In this document: positions 21,885 to 32,436 of the stretch, in pieces
Layout: every line of letters begins with the position of its first letter
Position numbering within the stretch: the stretch's first letter is position 1
Assembly (NCBI GenBank): GCA_033558025.1
Contig: JAUCEF010000013.1
Coordinates: forward strand, 3,155,001-3,219,000
DNA from: Phytophthora sp. 'mugwort'
Lineage: Eukaryota > Oomycota > Peronosporomycetes > Peronosporales > Peronosporaceae
Direction of reading: 5' to 3'
Length of the DNA: 64,000 nt
Position numbers and translations under genes: made by a program
Notes under the pieces: model-generated
The model's input: the letters and a program-made list of their open reading frames with translations, nothing else
The model's database searches: none
Told to the model about the DNA's origin: nothing

Positions 21885-23105
21885 ATGGGCAATCAACTGA
21901 GCACGCCCGCAACCACTGCCGCTGCAGCCGCCGCTGCCAGCCAGCAGGTCGGCTGCCCCGTGCAGCATGACGCCAATAAAGCTTCAGCCCTGGAAGGATG
22001 TCCCGTGCAGCACGATAAGAAGCCGTTGGTTTCTGACGCCATTGCCGGCGGCTGCCCCGTTGTCAAGGACGGCAAGGAGGACAAGGGGGACAAGGAGGTA
22101 TACAACGTCTATGGCCAGCGAATCGACCCTACCAACATGATGCCGTACAATCCGAATCAGGACCCCAACGACGAGCAACGCTACCCGCTGCCGCAGGGCC
22201 GCGTGCAGTCCACGATCCCCAAGGGCGGAACCGAGGGCACGTGGCTCTACCCGTCCGAACAAATGTTTTTCAACGCGCTCAAGCGCAAGGGAAAGGGCGA
22301 AGATGTGCTCGAGGGCGACGTGACAGCCATTGTGTCCATCCACAACAACATGAACGAGCGAGCGTGGGCGCAGGTGGAGCACTACGAGAAGGTTTGCCAT
22401 CCGGAACTCGAGAACGCCAAGCTGCTCAAGTTTTGCGGCCGTCCAGACAAACTCACGCCCATTGCATGGGTGAAGAACATGCTTGGATACGGCAAGCCTT
22501 TCGACCGTCATGACTGGACCGTTCTCCGCAGCGACAACACGCAGGTGCGCTACGTGATCGACTACTACTTCGACGATGAGAAGTCCGCGCAAGACAAAGT
22601 GCCGGAGCTGCACTCTGAGGACAAGGTCAAGAGTATCTCCATGTATGCTCGTCCTGCTGTAGACTCGATGACAGCTCTTGTCGACAGAATCAAGTTCCCC
22701 GTGGTGGGTTTTCTGAATGGACTAAAGGGACCGGATCTTACTGCTCGTTCCGCTCTGGTTGAGCGCGCTCAGGAGGACAAGGATGCCCCGGAGCCGCTGT
22801 CCGTGGAGGAGGTTGAACAAACCTTTGCCAAGGTTAAGAACTCGTGCAATAGCTGCATGCAGGAGATCAAGACATGCAGCAACCAAGTGCAGTGCTCGCA
22901 GGCAGCTATGGCTCTCCAGCTCTGCATGGGCCGCGTTATCTGCCCGCCGCAGGCCGCTGCCTTCACAAAGGCGCTTGAGGGTGGCGATGAGGCAGCAGTT
23001 GAGGCCGCGTTTAACGCAATGAACAGCAGCCTGGAACAGTTTCAGGAGCGCGGAGCTAGTGCCATGCAGGAGCAGGCTGTGCGCGAGTCCCTGGCCAAAA
23101 AGTAA
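21885..23105 (+). CDS. HCCS: Holocytochrome c synthase (heme lyase) with Cys-rich extension
   Basis: 406 residues from the ATG at 21885 (MGNQLST). Three heme-regulatory CPV motifs lie at residues 24, 39 and 57. The catalytic domain shows LYPSEQMFFNALKRKG, VSIHNNMNERAWAQVEHYEK with the essential heme-binding His, and KPFDRHDWTVLR then VRYVIDYY. The enzyme attaches heme covalently to apocytochrome c in the mitochondrial intermembrane space. Beyond the family core there are about 130 extra residues with a Cys cluster (NSCNSCMQEIKTC and VQCSQ, then LCMGRVICPP), unusual for this family. The Met-Gly start could allow myristoylation, though mitochondrial import is expected. Confidence 0.92.
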   Translation: MGNQLSTPATTAAAAAAASQQVGCPVQHDANKASALEGCPVQHDKKPLVSDAIAGGCPVVKDGKEDKGDKEVYNVYGQRIDPTNMMPYNPNQDPNDEQRYPLPQGRVQSTIPKGGTEGTWLYPSEQMFFNALKRKGKGEDVLEGDVTAIVSIHNNMNERAWAQVEHYEKVCHPELENAKLLKFCGRPDKLTPIAWVKNMLGYGKPFDRHDWTVLRSDNTQVRYVIDYYFDDEKSAQDKVPELHSEDKVKSISMYARPAVDSMTALVDRIKFPVVGFLNGLKGPDLTARSALVERAQEDKDAPEPLSVEEVEQTFAKVKNSCNSCMQEIKTCSNQVQCSQAAMALQLCMGRVICPPQAAAFTKALEGGDEAAVEAAFNAMNSSLEQFQERGASAMQEQAVRESLAKK

Positions 23106-23197
23106 GCACGACTTGAAGAATTGTAGGATTCTGAAACAGCTACATAATGCAATCTACCGGTAGACGATTTTTTATACTCTCTGCTTCAAGCGGCTGG

Positions 23198-25001
23198 TTA
23201 TTCATCTTCGTCGAGGCACACGATCACTTGGCCTCTGCAGTCAACGTATTGGTTTCGTAAATGCCCAGCATGCTTCTGGTCCACCTTGAGCTTAAACAAG
23301 AATTGCTCTGCTGTTGACCATCCACGATACAAAAAAGTCAACGCAGTAAGTAGTGGAATTCCGGTTAAGCATGTCCCCAAATATAATGCTTACGTGTTTC
23401 AGACCAAGTAGATGTCAACGCTCCACGTTTCTGATTGAGCAACGTGGTTGTTTCTTGTCGTTCCTTCTCTCTGGCACGTACACGCTCAATCGTGCTGTAG
23501 TGCAGGAGCAACTGATGTAGACTCTCGTAATGATTGTCCTGTGCGTACTGCACAGCCGACAGCCCCTTTCGGTCCCGCATGGAAGCATCGGCGCCGTGCA
23601 GCAGGAGCAATTTTGCGCAGATATGCAGACCATGGCGAGCGCAGAATTGCAATGCAGTTTCCCCCAAAGCGTTCTAATGTAGTGTATAACACAACACGAA
23701 AAACACGTGAACTACAGTAGTGGCGCATCACGGAGGGTTAGATTTGGCACACACACACCTGGGCGTTGACATCGACTCCTCGCTCAATCAGAGCCACAAG
23801 AATGTCTTCAAGGTGTTGACTTCGTAACATCAGCGTGGCGACATCTTTCACCGTGCCTGTAGCTCCCAACGTCCAATTTCTCCATAGGAAATGGAGTGCA
23901 GTGTTGCCATTTGCTGTAGCGAGCCACACGACTGCTCCATTGTCTAGTAAACAACGCACGAGTTCACCACACAACGAGCGACACGCAGCCATAAGAGGAG
24001 TGACGCCCAACGTTCTGTCTTCGCACACAACAATCTCGTCTGGTGTGTCAGTGGGGACGATGCGGACGGGTATATTCACATCTAAGAACGAGTACACCTT
24101 GAGCCATGCAATTACCTCACTGTGATGATGAGCATTAAGTGGATGAGCGCAGCACTTCACGCAAGTAACAAAATACAAATGATAAAACATTTCTCACCGT
24201 TTCGGAGCTGTCTGCATCAGTTTCCAGAACTGTTCCATTCTTTCGCGATGCTGTACCTCACGAAATCGAATCCGTTGTACAGCCTCAGTGCGTCGCACCT
24301 GCTCCTGCTCGCCTTTCAGTGCTGTCGTGAGTTTACCAACGTAATGGTCCAGCTTTGAGCGTCCGTGAGCATGTTCCAAGCCCAAGCTCAGAATTCCGCC
24401 ATCCTTTCCCCGATAACTGTAAGACTTTCTCCCCATCCGCGACGATGCATCGCTGAGAAGCAGTTTCTTCTTGGCAGCAATCTCCATCTCCCGCTCCCTC
24501 TCGAGCTTCAGCTGCGATCCTGCAATGGGGTACGCGTCCTTCATGTACCGAACATGATATTTTCCATTTGGATTCAGTTGCGCTCGATTTCTAGACACTT
24601 GGTAACGATTTGCCAGTATCTGCAGCTCTTCCTCGCCTAGATCGTCGAAGCGTGCGTAGATGCCTGGCCGACTGCGCGTCGCCTTCAACGCCAACACCGA
24701 CGCATTGCCAGCTACCTCGTTGTCCTCCTCTGATCTTTTTGCAACTCGAACCTCGTTCCTCAGTGCTCTCATGGCATCAGCATCGACCCCCTGTTCCTCT
24801 TCTCGTCGTTGCTACACCGCCAATGATCAGTCAATACAAGTCTCAGTAGTATTTCCTTGATGACGCCCAGCGTACCGCTTCCAGTCGGTAACGCTGCTGT
24901 ATCTGCTCCCGGTGCCGCCGCAGATAATCCACGCGGCGCCGCTCCACCGCACGCGGGTCGTCTCCATCCTCCTCGGCCTGCTGCGGCTCTGCGCGTAGCA
25001 T
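23198..25001 (-). CDS. Ankyrin-repeat protein
   Basis: At least five exons join in phase: 25001 to about 24890, about 24813-24199, about 24145-23762, about 23674-23394 and about 23311-23198. The N-terminal half is highly charged and helical (RRRVDYLRRHREQIQQ). The third and fourth exons carry ankyrin repeats, including TPLMAACRSLCGELVRCLL, GNTALHFLW, ETALQFCARHGLHICAKLL and GLSAVQYAQDNHYESLHQL. The C-terminus is short and ends CLDEDE. Ankyrin repeats mediate protein binding; no enzymatic domain is present. Only about 120 bp separates its start from the divergent myotubularin gene. Confidence 0.75.
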
Positions 25002-25122
25002 AATGGGCAAGTTGAACTTGGGCTAAACTTGAGGCACCTATTTGAGTGACCATCATTCCTTGTACATCAATGACACCCCACATTTCTCGATTAAAATTGC
25101 GGAACTAAGAAACACCGCGGCG
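25002..25122. promoter_or_regulatory. Very short bidirectional promoter
   Basis: Only 121 bp lie between the ATG of the ankyrin gene and the chosen ATG of the FYVE-myotubularin gene. The myotubularin frame is open further upstream to 25042, which would shrink the gap to about 40 bp. Both promoters must overlap or lie inside the neighbouring gene. Confidence 0.4.
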
Positions 25123-28100
25123 ATGCTGTCGTCGACCAAGTCCATGGACGACGAGGCGGCGCGGCTGGCGGTGCTCCGCGACCCTAAACGTATGGCGGCG
25201 CTGCTAGTACGAGCCTTCTCGTCCTCCATGCTGGAGGATTCGGCGAGAGGCAACGCGGCGAGGCGCCGGAGCGCGCACGGCCAGGAGGAAGAGGACGAGG
25301 AGGTGGAGGAGACACAGGAGGAGTTCCAGGAGCTCGAGAGACGCGCGAGCGCCGGCGCAGTGACGGAAGCACCACCGCTGCGTGTCGTGATCCGTCCCGC
25401 GGCCGAAGATGACGACGAGGACGACGCTGAAGAAGAGGAGGAAGAGGAGGAAGAAGAGGAGAAGCCACTGGACGAAGAGGAGCTGGAGGCAGCGGCTACA
25501 GCACTGCAGACGGCTACGCGCATCGTGGAGGAGCTGCGGCTTAAGATGTTACTCAAGGCAGGCCAGCAGATGGAGCGGCAGCAGCAGGACAACGACGAGC
25601 CTCCGTTCTCCGCGACCGGTTCAGTCATGATGACACCACCATTAGCTCCGCGGTCGGAGAATAGCTCTTCGACTCCCGGTGGGGAACCGGGCGTGCCGGT
25701 TCCAGGTGCACGTGCGCGCTACAACTCTTCTTGCAGTGGCTGCAGCAAGTCGTTTAATCCGTTCCACCGCAGTAAAAATTGTGCGGCGTGCGGCTACGCG
25801 TTCTGTCTGAAATGCTCGTCGAAGAACATCGTGCTGCCGACGTATTTTGGATACCATGATGAGTCGGTGCGCGTGTGTGACTTGTGTGCAAAGTGGTTCC
25901 AGAAGGCAATGGATCGGTATTTTGATGCCATGGAACTGACGAAAGGGCAAGAGCGAGATATGTCAGTTCATCGCGGCAATATGGGCGAAATTATGATTGA
26001 GGAGAAGCCGGGCTCACTTTCCAATCTGAACACCAACGATTCAGTACCCACATCAAGCACGAGTGATGGCGTGCTTTCGGTCATAATGCGACCTCGCTCG
26101 TCTGTGTCGTCCCCCGAACCTGTTCCAAGTTGTCCCAACGACGAAGTCGCGGATGAGGGCGCCGAAAACGACGAGCAGTTTACGACGTCCTCGTCCACGA
26201 CTTCAACATCAAGGCGACGGCATCGGCACTCACCGATATCGTCTTCTCCATCTCCGTCAATAAGCAAGAGCAAGCCATGGTTTAGTGGTCATTTACGCGC
26301 GATGCATGTCAGTGATAGACTACCGCGAAAAAAAAAGGCACGAGGTGAGAGCGAGGGAGGTGACACTGAAAACAACAGCCCGGAACTTCGGTCATTCACT
26401 GCGCAAAGGGGGCGCTTAAGTAGTGTGGCGTCTACCAAGAGTAGACACACAAACGAGGAATTTGATGACAGGCCTGGTGGACAGCAAGACGAGACAATGG
26501 AAAATGCTCGGATAGAAACGAAAGACGGAGAAGGACGCGGCGGGTCGTCATTAAGCATCTCTGTCAAATTTGCCGACGAATCAGAGAGCAGAGATTGTTC
26601 TCGAACTCGAAGGAAAGCTCGGCGCTCCAAGTTTGCGAGATCAGCAAGTTTTGATCTCGCCAATCTGCAGTCAGCTGTTTCATCCGATTCGTCCTCCGGG
26701 TCCCCAGAAATGAAGCGATGCAATACGTTTGGACCGGATGAGGGGAGAAGCATTACTTCGGACATCGCAAGCAGTGGCAGTGGTCGTTCGATCAGTTTGC
26801 GGTCGAAAAAGGCGTTTGATGACAGTGATATCGTGGATGAACGCGCACAGCCTGATACAGCGGAGGTGAAAATGAAAAGTGAAGCGAAGTTATCTGCAGC
26901 TGTGTTACGTTTTGCTGTCTACGAGATGGGTGGGAAAGAAGGTGCGGGCTTACGTCGCACGTTTGGATTTACTAAGGCGAACCCGGTGCTGGACCGGTAC
27001 ACTTTGGAGCTTGATTGTCGCCAACGCATCGTGCGAGCGAAGTCGGTGTTCATGCATCGTTTCTGGTCATTCCATTGCGACTCTGTTCAGTCGTTCGTAT
27101 TTGGATCATCGGAAGGGACGGCACGCCTCATCGTATTCAATGGTGGACAGGGCAATCAATCACTAGAGTTAAAATTTGCAAATGATGACGAACGAGAACA
27201 ATTCAAGTTGGCTATGGATAGTTGCCGATCAACACACTTGGATAGGATGCGCGGGTTTGCTTCACGGACCGCAATATCACTTCCTGCGGGACCTGAACTT
27301 TCCGTATCCCCCATACTGGACGATTTGCGTTCACCGACTCCCCAAGAGCCAAGCACGACGTTTTCATCGGACACATCGACATCGATCGAGTCAGAATTGG
27401 GCATGACACATGATACTGGTGGTAGCAGTGCTATCGATTCTCCCCTCCTACAGTCAATCAATGTGCCGCTTTTGCCTGGGGAGGTAGTGGTCAAGGACAC
27501 AGAGCTTCAGGCGACAGTGCTCGTCGGCCCAGCAAGCGAGACGTACGAATCCACTCTCGTGTGGGGAAGAATTCGCGGAAAAATTGCCGTGACGAATTAC
27601 AGGGTGATCTTTACTCCGTTCGACCGAGTGCAAGTACAACCGCGATGTGGTGGACAGGGTGGTATTGCGTACATTCCGCTCTTTGCGATTACGCATGTTC
27701 AGCTCCTTTATCCTGGCGGCCGCAGGACAAAATCCGGACGCACCTATTACGCAGGAATGGCAGGCTCTGCGTCCATAATTTCTATCAGCTGCAAGGATGT
27801 CCGCGTGCTGAGGTTCCAGCTAGACACCCACCCTTCCGTTTCAGACGATCATACGCATAAACTCCGTGCAACGATCGCAAAAATGGCCGATGCTTCCCAG
27901 CGATATACTGTTGTTGAACGGGGTAGTTTGATAGGAACATCCCCTGGTCTTGGCCCGCTACCGAATTCAGCCATTGGTACCGATACATCATCAGATAGAG
28001 AAGGTGATAGTGGAGAAGACTCTTTGCTCTCTAGCAAAGAATCTGTTTCTCACTTACCCCATAGCACTTCACGGATTCCGGCCTATGCTGCATCACCAGT

Positions 28101-29879
28101 TCTTCGTCCAGATCGGGCCCTGACGATTCCTCGCGAAATAAGTGGATCTTTTGCGTTTTCATACTCGATCGGCGATATTCGCCCCGATCAGAATGGCTGG
28201 AATTTGTTCGTTGATGAGCGCGAGTTTAAGCGCCAAATTGGTGGAGACCCTGCCGTTTCTCCGTTTCTAAAGGTACGATAGCACTGTTATCACGGGTTGG
28301 TTGTTTCGCTCGACGTTTCTAAGCCTGGTGAATGAACTAACGCTTACGTTCTATGTTGTGCCCACAGTTTTACAAAAACGATCGAGGAAATATTTGCAAG
28401 TCGTACCCCTCGAAGTTGCTTCTTCCAGCTTCGATGAACTCTGCGACGCTGGCAAAAGTGGCTGATTTCCGTGCGAAGAATCGACTTCCAGTGATCACGT
28501 ACTACCACCGTCGTAATCGATGTGTTCTGACGCGCTCCAGTCAGCCCCTTTTGGGCAATTTGCTATCCGGAAGCTCGAACGTCTCCGACCAATTGCTTTT
28601 GGGCGTGTATCGCCGATTGCCGGATATTATCAAAAACCAGTCGCAATCGTCGCAGTCATCGCGGCCTATTTACATATTTGATGCTCGTAAGCCGAAGGCG
28701 TCCACAGGCAATCGGCTAATGGGTAAAGGTGGCGTCGAGACTGCGCAGGATTATCCCGGCGCTGTTATTCACCACCTGAACATCGCCAACATGTACCGTA
28801 TGCAGTCTTCCTTTATGGGACTGATGAAGCTGTTTCTGCCTGGTGGTATCGAGGACTCCGATCGCGCATGGTTATCGAGTGTAGAATCGACGAGGTGGCT
28901 GGACCATGTTCGACTGGTGCTGGATGGTGCTCTGAAGATCGCACGTGTATTGGAGTTAGAAGGAGCATCTGCGCTTGTGCACTGCAGCGACGGCTGGGAT
29001 CGAACAGCGCAATTGTGTGCTCTAGCACAACTCATGATTGATCCCTACTACCGCACGCTAAAAGGCTTTATGACCCTTTGCGAAAAAGATTGGTTAGCGT
29101 TTGGACATAAGTTCGCGGAAAGAGCAGGAGGGGACCGTAATCGAGACCCGCAGCGCAACAAGTCGTCGCCCATCATGTTCCAGTTTATCGATGCCGTGTG
29201 GCAGATGCAACGCCAATATCCCCGCTCCTTCGAATTTAACGAACGCTTTTTATTGCACTTGGCGAACGCGATGACCTCTGGACTTTACGGTACATTCATG
29301 TTCGATTCAAGGCTTCAGCGGGATATGAATGAAATAAAGTACAACACCGTCTCGGTGTGGACCCCCGTGCTGATGAAATCGTCATTGTATTCAAACAATA
29401 ATTACAAGATGCACGACGGCCCTATCTGGCCCTGGGTGAGCTGCAAAATGATTCGTCTGTGGGACAACTACTTCTTCCAGTGGCACCCCAAGTTTTACAA
29501 GTGCCAGTGGGCGTGCAGTTTGATTTACCATGGCCCCTCTGGAAGTACACGCGATAGCACGAACGGCGGCGACAAGAATCGCGAAGACATCCAGCAGCAG
29601 CAAACCCCTCACCGTGAAGCCGCCCATATTAAAGACCCACCGGCGCTGGACTTGTTGGCGACACCAATAACGTCCACTATTGCTGAAGATGATGCTGAGC
29701 AAGATGTGCCGATCATGAGTCTCTCTTCGGAAGAGGGAAATAGAGACAGCTCGAAAAGGGTGCGTACTGCTAGTGGAACGTACACGCAGAAGACATCTAA
29801 ACGGAACATTTTTGGCTTAACCAGAGGCAGTCGTCAACGCGCGCAAAGCGAAGCGAACGGAAGTCAAGAAGTATGCTAG
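25123..29879 (+). CDS. FYVE-GRAM-myotubularin lipid phosphatase
   Basis: Two exons (25123-28272, 28368-29879) encode about 1,553 residues. An acidic Glu-rich N-terminal region is followed by a FYVE-type zinc finger at residues 204-256 (CSGC, then CAACGYAFCLKC, then CDLC). A long Ser-rich linker leads to a GRAM/PH domain at about 790-930 (GRIRGKIAVTNYRVIF). The second exon holds the phosphatase with VHCSDGWDRTAQ, the intact CX5R active site. Myotubularins remove the 3-phosphate from PI3P and PI(3,5)P2 on endosomes. The FYVE finger is N-terminal here, whereas in animal MTMR3/4 it is C-terminal. The tail after about 1,420 is low complexity. The final Met choice at 25123 rather than 25042 is by composition. 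Confidence 0.9.
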
Positions 29880-30066
29880 AAACCAGCAAAAGCGCAACAC
29901 CAACATAGGAATTGGAGAGCATAACTGGGAGAAACTAAGGTTGATTCTGTACCATGATTAAAACTTTCTGCTACGTGATATGCAGGGCAAGATGCTCGAG
30001 TTCTTGATGGCTCAACACTGTTGTTGCATTGTAACGAAATGAATTTGTACTAAATATTAGACCATT

Positions 30067-31596
30067 TCAGTCGCTGGTTGCGGTAGGTTCCTCTGGGCAA
30101 GTATCAATCACGATCGTTCCCGGCCCGGCCGTACCACACAATCTCGATCCGTAGATTTTTGACACTTCCCCGTTGATGTTAGACTGCGCACCCAGTCCTT
30201 CGACTAGCTGGCCGACTGTGTACTTGGATACTTCGCTGCTCTGCAATTCGATAAATCGGTCGCTAATCACAGCTTGCTTAACGAATTCAGGATCGTTGCC
30301 TAATTTTTCGAAAACTTGGACTGCGTCCTCAATGCTTTCCGTCACAAAAGAAGGTGGTGTTTCGCGGAAAAAGATGTACTCTTTGGTCGGAGTCCTTCCA
30401 GGGTCTCCCAACTGGACGTGCTTCAGACCTGTCTTCGAATTGCGTTTCCGGAGGGCATAGTGTGACAGCTGATCTGTATTATCGTCTGCGATGCTGTCCT
30501 CACTCTTTGTTCCGTTCGTGAGAGGCGCCTTCTCTACATCGTTCTCGACATCTTCGAATCCAAGATGTCGCAAATCTGTGGCTCGGGCCATCGGCGTAGA
30601 TCCGGGCTCCCTAATAACGGTCCCTTGGTGGTGCGGTGTCGATCCTGGGTGATTGAGGCGATTGTAATCTCCTGCAGTTTGGTCATTAGAAGGCGTTGCA
30701 ATTGCTCTTTTACGATCATTTTGGTCCAAGTTGCTCGTGATCACATTTAGCGCAGGCTTACGTCGACTCGTTGATGAGATCTTCGCGGTTGTCTTCTCTG
30801 CTGAAGCAGATCGCTCCTGAGTGGATCACAAACGCTGCGCGTCAAAACGTGGCAACATTGGCGCTTCTTTCTACTTTAAACAGATTGCTCACCTTGGCGC
30901 TTCGTTTTACTCTTGCTTTTAACTTGGCTTCACTTGAGCACACGAGGAATCGCTCCAGCAATGAAGATGATATTGACGGATTTTCGCTAGTTTTGTCGAC
31001 ACCGGTCAACTGTCGGCTCAGCTGCTTGACCTCGACGGCACCAAGGAGCGGCATCGGCTGAAAAGCGGGAGTCTAGAGTCAGTAATTGACACAGTTTAGC
31101 CATCATCTCATGATCCACTTACTAGTTCTTGATCGAGTATCCTCACAACGTCGTCATGACAGTGCATGAGTAGAAATTCGCGAACGAGGTAATGCACAGT
31201 GACGTGCTGATTCGCCTCTGCAGGGCTTTCGTGCATCTGTTCCTTGTGGCTGTGTCGTTCCTGCTTCGAACCTGGCGTCGGAGCAGGCTCAACAGCACGA
31301 CTTTCGTCTTGAACAGCTTCAACAACGTCCGCAGAGCTGATCTGGTTGGCTTTGGCATTCGTGATATCGGCCGTGCTAGTATCTGCACATCTATAAAAGC
31401 TCTCATTTGCCTCGTCGTCGCTGGCTTGATGATCTTCTACCAAGAACTCGATCTTTCCTCGTTGCTTCTTCCGGTGGGATCTCGACTCACCCCCCGAGGC
31501 TGACGTCGGTGCCACCCTCACCTCGTCGGCAAAGCATGCCTTCTTCACCCGAGATTGCGACGTTACCAGCTCGTCATCGAGGGCCCACATGTTCAT
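30067..31596 (-). CDS. LisH-like protein of unknown role
   Basis: Three exons (31596-31123, 31057-30893, 30816-30067) join in phase 0 to 462 residues. The end of exon 1 has the pattern VHYLVREFLLMHCHDDVVR, which resembles a LisH dimerisation motif. The remainder is acidic and probably partly disordered, with a moderately conserved-looking block FRETPPSFVTESIEDAVQVF in the last exon. The start is the ATG before NMWALDDEL; a second Met lies two codons downstream. It is convergent with the myotubularin gene, with 187 bp between stops. The two introns are 65 and 76 nt with GTAAGT and GTGAGC donors. Confidence 0.65.
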
Positions 31597-32436
31597 GGTT
31601 GACGTTCACCGGAAGGAGGATGGAAAAGTGTCATCACCTCCAATTATCCAGGATTTCCAGCGTTGGGGTCCTCAGCTAACCTTAGACGCAAATCTATTAA
31701 TACCAACGTTGACTGCTATTAAAATAGTATCTTATCGGCTGCAGCCATATCCAAAATGAAACCTTATTTGTGAGGTAGTAACCAGCTAGTGGTGGTAATG
31801 CCGAAGTCGTCTAAGCAATCTAAATATTCTAATCTATATGAGCGAATCAAAATTGATGAAAATTCATTAAAAATCACTATGTGTCTGTGAACTCTGGAGA
31901 AAGCTTTGGGCAACAAAACCTCCATGGACTAATCGTGTCAGCCATCAGTTTGTTAGCCAATTCATACTGGGTGCCGCTTAATGCGCCAGCATTCCAGTGG
32001 TTCGACACACTGATTCAGTCCGTCCAACCAAAACACACTCTACATAGACCTCAACGTTCCGGCGCAGTGCAAGCGACCGCCAGACTCAGCTCCATAGAGC
32101 TCACCGAGCTTCTTCCAAGCTGGGCTCTCATACTCCCGCTGCACATGCACTATTCATCTCACCATGCATTACCCGACGTGATAGCCCCGCTAAGACTCTG
32201 CTTGTCCTTCCTATCGTGTCACCGCAGTACCTTCCGAGACCACCTCGGCACTTCGCACCACACAAGCATGCACAAAGACAAACTAGCCCTTGTAGTCCGC
32301 TTGTTACCGTGCATGCCACACAAATGTTGCCACCTCGAAAGCTACCGCCACGACAGTTACCGAACTATGTTGTCCACATAGCACAGACGTAACCATGTTG
32401 ATCCGCCCGGAAATAGTGAATATCTCCATGACCAAC
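31597..32436. other. Intergenic plus probable copia 3' LTR remnant
   Basis: The first 250 bp are AT-rich flank. The part adjoining the copia element (toward 32436) probably includes its 3' long terminal repeat on the minus strand. A purine-rich tract (about 32,445-32,465 read on minus) precedes TGTTGG at 32437, the usual retroelement terminus. The other LTR was not identified, so length is unknown. Open frames here have no coding features. Confidence 0.35.

Noticed and set aside
31881..32381. 166-codon forward open frame
   Set aside because: Lies in the probable LTR flank of the copia element, with repetitive His/Leu-rich translation and no motif.
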